This document shows, piece after piece, positions 60,730 to 64,000 of a stretch of 64,000 nt of DNA. The stretch is from Candidatus Poribacteria bacterium. GTDB taxonomy: Bacteria > Poribacteria > WGA-4E > WGA-3G. The position numbers and the translations under genes are program-made. The notes beneath the pieces are model-generated. The model had not been told where the DNA came from. It searched no databases and was given only the letters and a program-made list of their open reading frames with translations. The stretch is from assembly GCA_022826805.1 (NCBI GenBank), contig JAJDUH010000041.1:16622-80621 (forward strand). The letters are read 5' to 3'. Each line of letters opens with the position of its first letter. Position 1 is the stretch's first letter.

Positions 60730-63700
60730 TTACTCCTTCTTACGAATGCTTCCACGACGCTGTATTGGCTTTAAATCAACATCAGCCACAGAAAATTCTT
60801 TAGAGGGTTGTGTTTGTTTATCTTGCTTAACGTTTCCGGGGACAACTTCTGGTTGTGGCTGTTGCTCTAAAGATTCTTTGATCGTAGCCTCTTCAGCAAA
60901 CTCTTCTGTGGAATTACTGGGTTCCGTTTCAGGTTCAGCTTCACTCCATACAATCTCGTCTTCGTTAGCTTCTGAGGATAGCGTGTTTTCGGATGATGGA
61001 ATAGTTTCTTCAAAATTTACCTTTTCTTCGTAATGGTCGCTGCTATTTTTGGTTCTCGGCTGATCTTTGGTGCCGATATCAGGCAGTATTTCTTCTGTTT
61101 CAGGGGTGACTTCTTCATAGTCATCTATGTCTACGGTTTGATCTGTGGCACTCCTACTGCTCATGTTTTGGGTTTGCTGTAACGGTTTTTGCTCCGTTTT
61201 GTCGTATGGAGTGTCCTCAGGGGCACGGGAACTAATCTGTGAAAAATACGCGTCTAAATCTGCATCTCCATCAGAGGTGGTGCCGTCTACAATAATATTG
61301 CTAGAATAAACTTCATCTAGAAACTGACGGTAAAAATCACTTAGAGCTGCATGTGTTTTGTTACTCCTAACTTCTCGGAGCAATGAATTAATTATATCCG
61401 TAACCTCATTACGATCCAGTCGATCGAAACTGGACTGCACTGCATTAAAAAATCTATCATAACTTGTTTCATTTTGCTTCTGAGAAAGGTTTTTAATTCC
61501 ATCCAAATCATCTTGTAAATTGAGCCGTGCTGCCACCCCATCAAGATAATAATCATAAGCATATCCGTTATCAGTGTGATAAAAAACACCTGAGAATGCG
61601 TTTTCGTTGATGTGTTGGCGGATTTCAGGAATGAGTTGTCCTAAAGCACGACACCAGCGTTCGAGTTTTTGTGTTTTGTCGTAAAGTTCGAGGTTGTAAA
61701 AATCTGGGTTCTGATGGGTTGAATGTCCATATTCCCCAGGAGTTTGCCGAAATTTATCAACGAGCATACCTTGCGCAACCAAATCATCTAAGGCAAAGCC
61801 TGCTTCTTCTTGGTAGAAAAATAGAAGATGGTCTACGGAAGATGTACTTACACCAAATGATAATCCTTGACTACTTAAACTATTGTTTAAATTTGTTAAT
61901 ACCGTTCCAACTTGTCCAAAGATTATATTTGGTGAATCCGAGCCGGCAAACGGGATATAAGTTGGCGTGAACATCTGGTACGGATTTGATCGGCTGGCGA
62001 GATTCTGGATGTCTAAACTTCCGGAGTCTAAAAGTTCTTGAGCTTTTGTAACAACGTCATCAACCTGCACCTGATCTAACGATAGTTGTCGATAAGTTTC
62101 AGTCATCAAAGCGACTATATCTGCCTGATCTTTGACTAAAAATGTAGCCATAGATTCCCCACGGAGCAAGTCAATACCGTCATCCGATTGGGAAATCTGG
62201 TGATTCAATGTCGCTGCATCCGTATCAATTCGATTCTCTGAATTATTCGCAACAATCTTTACACATTCAGATCTTGGTGGATCTATAGCTTTATTATATT
62301 CGTTTTTGAATTCCTTAATGCAGTTACTTAGGTTCCCTTCTATGTTATCCAACCGCTCTTTAATTGTTCGAGGACGGTTATTAGGACCACCTTCGTCCGC
62401 TGGAATTACGCCAAAGCCAAGTTCGGTGCGAATTTCTTGTAAAATTGGTCTTAAGTAATAATTTCGTACCGATTCATAAAAACTCTCCCTACCTCCGGTA
62501 ATCAAATCGCAATATTGGTCAATTAAGTTATTTTGATGTGATTTAACTGCATGCTCATGTAGCCAAAGACTCTTCAACCAAAAACTATTATTTGCCCTCT
62601 CCATCAGGGAAAAGTCCAGTTTTTTCAAGTCTAAAGATGGCATTCGTTCTGGACAATTTTGAATCGTTTTTCCAATCTCTTTATCAAGCGTTTCAAAGAA
62701 CATCCTCACGTCATCTAATCCGAGTGTTCCAGCAAAATCAATGCGCCCTAATTGGTTATTCAAAGTTTTTTCAATGGCACTGTGAAATGCCTTTTGACAC
62801 TCAGATACCTGCATTTTCATCAATTCAACGTACTCGCCATCCTGGTCAAATTTTTCCCTGAATGATTCTCCAGTTGGGAAACCTTCCATATTCTGACTTA
62901 ATTGATAAGATGAGATATCTTTATTACCCCATTGTTGTCTTGCAAGTGTAAGTTGTGTTTCAATCCGATTCTTTATTGATGCCTGTCCATCTGGATTGGT
63001 GAGTGTGTCGATATTCTCTTTTAGCATCTGATTCCATTCCGTTTCTGCATTTTTTACAGTCGTGGCCTGTGGAATGTGTAATGTAAGCCAATCGTCACAT
63101 AATTCGTTACTGATTAAGCAGGCGGCAGCTGTTGCGATGCGATATTTAGGGTACCAAACAGCTGTTAAGCCAAAGCTTGCCATATATCGTATCATTGTAC
63201 GGATTTCACCTTGTGGAACTGGTTTCAATGTCCCAAAATTACCATGAGATGTAAAATTTGTGCGAATTTCATCTTTTCTTCCACCTGTGTCTGCAGCGGA
63301 TTCAGCAAAAAGATTCAGAGCCACCATCAAGTTCAAACCTTCTTCATCAAAGGAACCGTTTGGTTTTACAAATTGGTTACCGGCGGTTCTGCCGCTGGGT
63401 GAAACAAATAATGTATAATCAAACGGCTTTTTCCGCATATTTTCAATCTTTCGTCCATCTGGAAAGGTTACACTATAAGTCGTATCCTGATGATGATAAT
63501 AATTCAACTCTAAAAGACTTGCATAACAATTAGCGGCACGTATATTACACATAGCATCCGGTTTTGCAGCGTGATTCTCATCAAAAATTGTAAAAATTCC
63601 AAATACCTTTGATTGATCACCGAATCCACTCAGGAGGTGTCTAAAAAAATACGCGACATCAATAAGCATTCCACTACAAGAACCTCCACAAAGCGATCCA

Positions 63701-63861
63701 ACAACATAGATTTTAATGGCACCCTCTGTCTCAAGAGGATTCCCGGCGATTTTCTTGCGTTGTGTTAATATATTTTCTGTCTGTCGGGTCGTCGCGGGAG
63801 CGATAATAGCACCAAGTGCTCTGCTGAATGTACTTTGTACGTCATCCCAGTTTTCCCACAA
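60730..63861 (-). CDS. Tubulin-like protein (Tubulin_2 type), 5' part missing
   Basis: The visible frame gives 1043 residues from a TTG at 63861; the open frame extends a few codons further (to a TAA at 63883-63881) without an ATG. The tubulin/FtsZ-type glycine-rich GTP loop is IYVVGSLCGGSCSGMLIDVA (residues 51-70), followed by FGIFTIFDENHAAK and NIRAANCYASLLELNYYH, the pattern of the Tubulin_2 family of large bacterial tubulin homologues. Members normally have an extra N-terminal GxGGTG region before this loop, which is absent here; upstream sequence is a palindromic repeat. The middle is helical; the last 170 residues are acidic and disordered (EETIPSSENTLSSEANEDE) and end basic (RRGSIRKKE). 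It is the first visible gene of the Hsp70 module. Confidence 0.75.
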   Translation of the reverse strand: MWENWDDVQSTFSRALGAIIAPATTRQTENILTQRKKIAGNPLETEGAIKIYVVGSLCGGSCSGMLIDVAYFFRHLLSGFGDQSKVFGIFTIFDENHAAKPDAMCNIRAANCYASLLELNYYHHQDTTYSVTFPDGRKIENMRKKPFDYTLFVSPSGRTAGNQFVKPNGSFDEEGLNLMVALNLFAESAADTGGRKDEIRTNFTSHGNFGTLKPVPQGEIRTMIRYMASFGLTAVWYPKYRIATAAACLISNELCDDWLTLHIPQATTVKNAETEWNQMLKENIDTLTNPDGQASIKNRIETQLTLARQQWGNKDISSYQLSQNMEGFPTGESFREKFDQDGEYVELMKMQVSECQKAFHSAIEKTLNNQLGRIDFAGTLGLDDVRMFFETLDKEIGKTIQNCPERMPSLDLKKLDFSLMERANNSFWLKSLWLHEHAVKSHQNNLIDQYCDLITGGRESFYESVRNYYLRPILQEIRTELGFGVIPADEGGPNNRPRTIKERLDNIEGNLSNCIKEFKNEYNKAIDPPRSECVKIVANNSENRIDTDAATLNHQISQSDDGIDLLRGESMATFLVKDQADIVALMTETYRQLSLDQVQVDDVVTKAQELLDSGSLDIQNLASRSNPYQMFTPTYIPFAGSDSPNIIFGQVGTVLTNLNNSLSSQGLSFGVSTSSVDHLLFFYQEEAGFALDDLVAQGMLVDKFRQTPGEYGHSTHQNPDFYNLELYDKTQKLERWCRALGQLIPEIRQHINENAFSGVFYHTDNGYAYDYYLDGVAARLNLQDDLDGIKNLSQKQNETSYDRFFNAVQSSFDRLDRNEVTDIINSLLREVRSNKTHAALSDFYRQFLDEVYSSNIIVDGTTSDGDADLDAYFSQISSRAPEDTPYDKTEQKPLQQTQNMSSRSATDQTVDIDDYEEVTPETEEILPDIGTKDQPRTKNSSDHYEEKVNFEETIPSSENTLSSEANEDEIVWSEAEPETEPSNSTEEFAEEATIKESLEQQPQPEVVPGNVKQDKQTQPSKEFSVADVDLKPIQRRGSIRKKE

Positions 63862-63921
63862 ACCAGGGGCATTTAGTTTATATATTTACTTTATATATAT
63901 GGATGTTTTTCGTGTTTTTTT

Positions 63922-63977
63922 ACCCTTCCAACTCGGTAAGCGAGATTTCCTAACCTCGCTGGCTTGAAAAAAAGGGT
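63922..63977. repeat. Nested palindromic element next to the tubulin-like gene
   Basis: An inner hairpin AGCGAG...CTCGCT (63939-63960, one mismatch, short loop) is enclosed by inverted arms ACCCTT (63922-63927) and AAGGGT (63972-63977) with T- and A-runs outside. It occupies the place where the N-terminal codons of the tubulin-like gene would be expected, about 60 bases beyond its first usable start codon. Confidence 0.55.
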
Positions 63978-64000
63978 GTAAAACCCGATAATTTCTTAAA

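Noticed and set aside
1..64000. tRNA, rRNA or transposase genes
   Set aside because: None recognised on either strand by sequence motifs; the mobile signals are only short palindromes and heptad repeats.

Overview
The window looks like a piece of a diderm bacterial genome, most likely a member of Candidatus Poribacteria (WPS/Poribacteria-like). This is inferred from the gene mix: two exported proteins carry the C-terminal YPNPFNPETWIPY sorting/FlgD-like domain together with dockerin-like repeats, two others share a C-terminal TTWGxIK tail, and there are PhyH dioxygenases, sulfatases, sulfotransferases, PEP-hydrolase-family TIM barrels and abundant GTTRTCA-type heptad repeats. A contiguous lipid A block (lpxC-fabZ, lpxA, lpxI) shows an outer membrane. 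No rRNA, tRNA, CRISPR array or transposase was seen.

Layout. 1-13 kb: small-molecule and exported enzymes (end of a glutamate-synthase-like gene, TIM barrel, dockerin protein, trypsin-like protease, two tandem paralogues of an unnamed conserved family, PhyH plus VOC pair, double metallo-beta-lactamase-fold protein, a sulfatase-fold protein with Thr in place of the Cys/Ser nucleophile). 13-17.5 kb: exported proteins and a four-gene operon (LamG protein, peroxiredoxin-like protein, DUF362 Tat protein, lipoprotein). The peroxiredoxin gene contains an in-frame TGA exactly at the first Cys of its CxxC motif, followed by a SECIS-like hairpin: a selenoprotein. 17.5-27 kb: PorV-like barrel, dihydrolipoamide acyltransferase E2, Gfo/Idh/MocA oxidoreductase, gamma carbonic anhydrase, a PspA-like/ABC transporter operon and a type II restriction-modification pair with a relic of a second methyltransferase. 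27-33 kb: ruvX, mltG, lpxC-fabZ, lpxA, lpxI, then on the other strand a second selenoprotein gene of SelW/Rdx type (CxxU) with a similar SECIS-like hairpin, then an SDR oxidoreductase.

33-50.6 kb, all on the minus strand: a surface polysaccharide locus with an initiating sugar transferase, glycosyltransferases, an epimerase, a MurJ-like flippase, an O-antigen-ligase-like polymerase, a Wzi-like barrel, a clan GH-A glycosidase lipoprotein, an iduronate-sulfatase-like protein and four sulfotransferases. The product is probably a sulfated glycan.

50.8-63.9 kb, also minus strand: an unusual multi-gene module consisting of a tubulin-like protein (Tubulin_2 type, 5' end lost or interrupted by a palindromic repeat), an Hsp70 with an N-terminal zinc ribbon and Ig-like domains, a second strongly diverged Hsp70-fold protein, a membrane-anchored GrpE-like coiled-coil protein, a transglutaminase-like cysteine peptidase with a C-terminal membrane anchor, and a large protein built of Ig-like segments with a CBM48/AMPK-type glycogen-binding-like domain. 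The linkage suggests a dedicated, membrane-tethered Hsp70 machine associated with a tubulin homologue. This is the best candidate for an undescribed system in the window.
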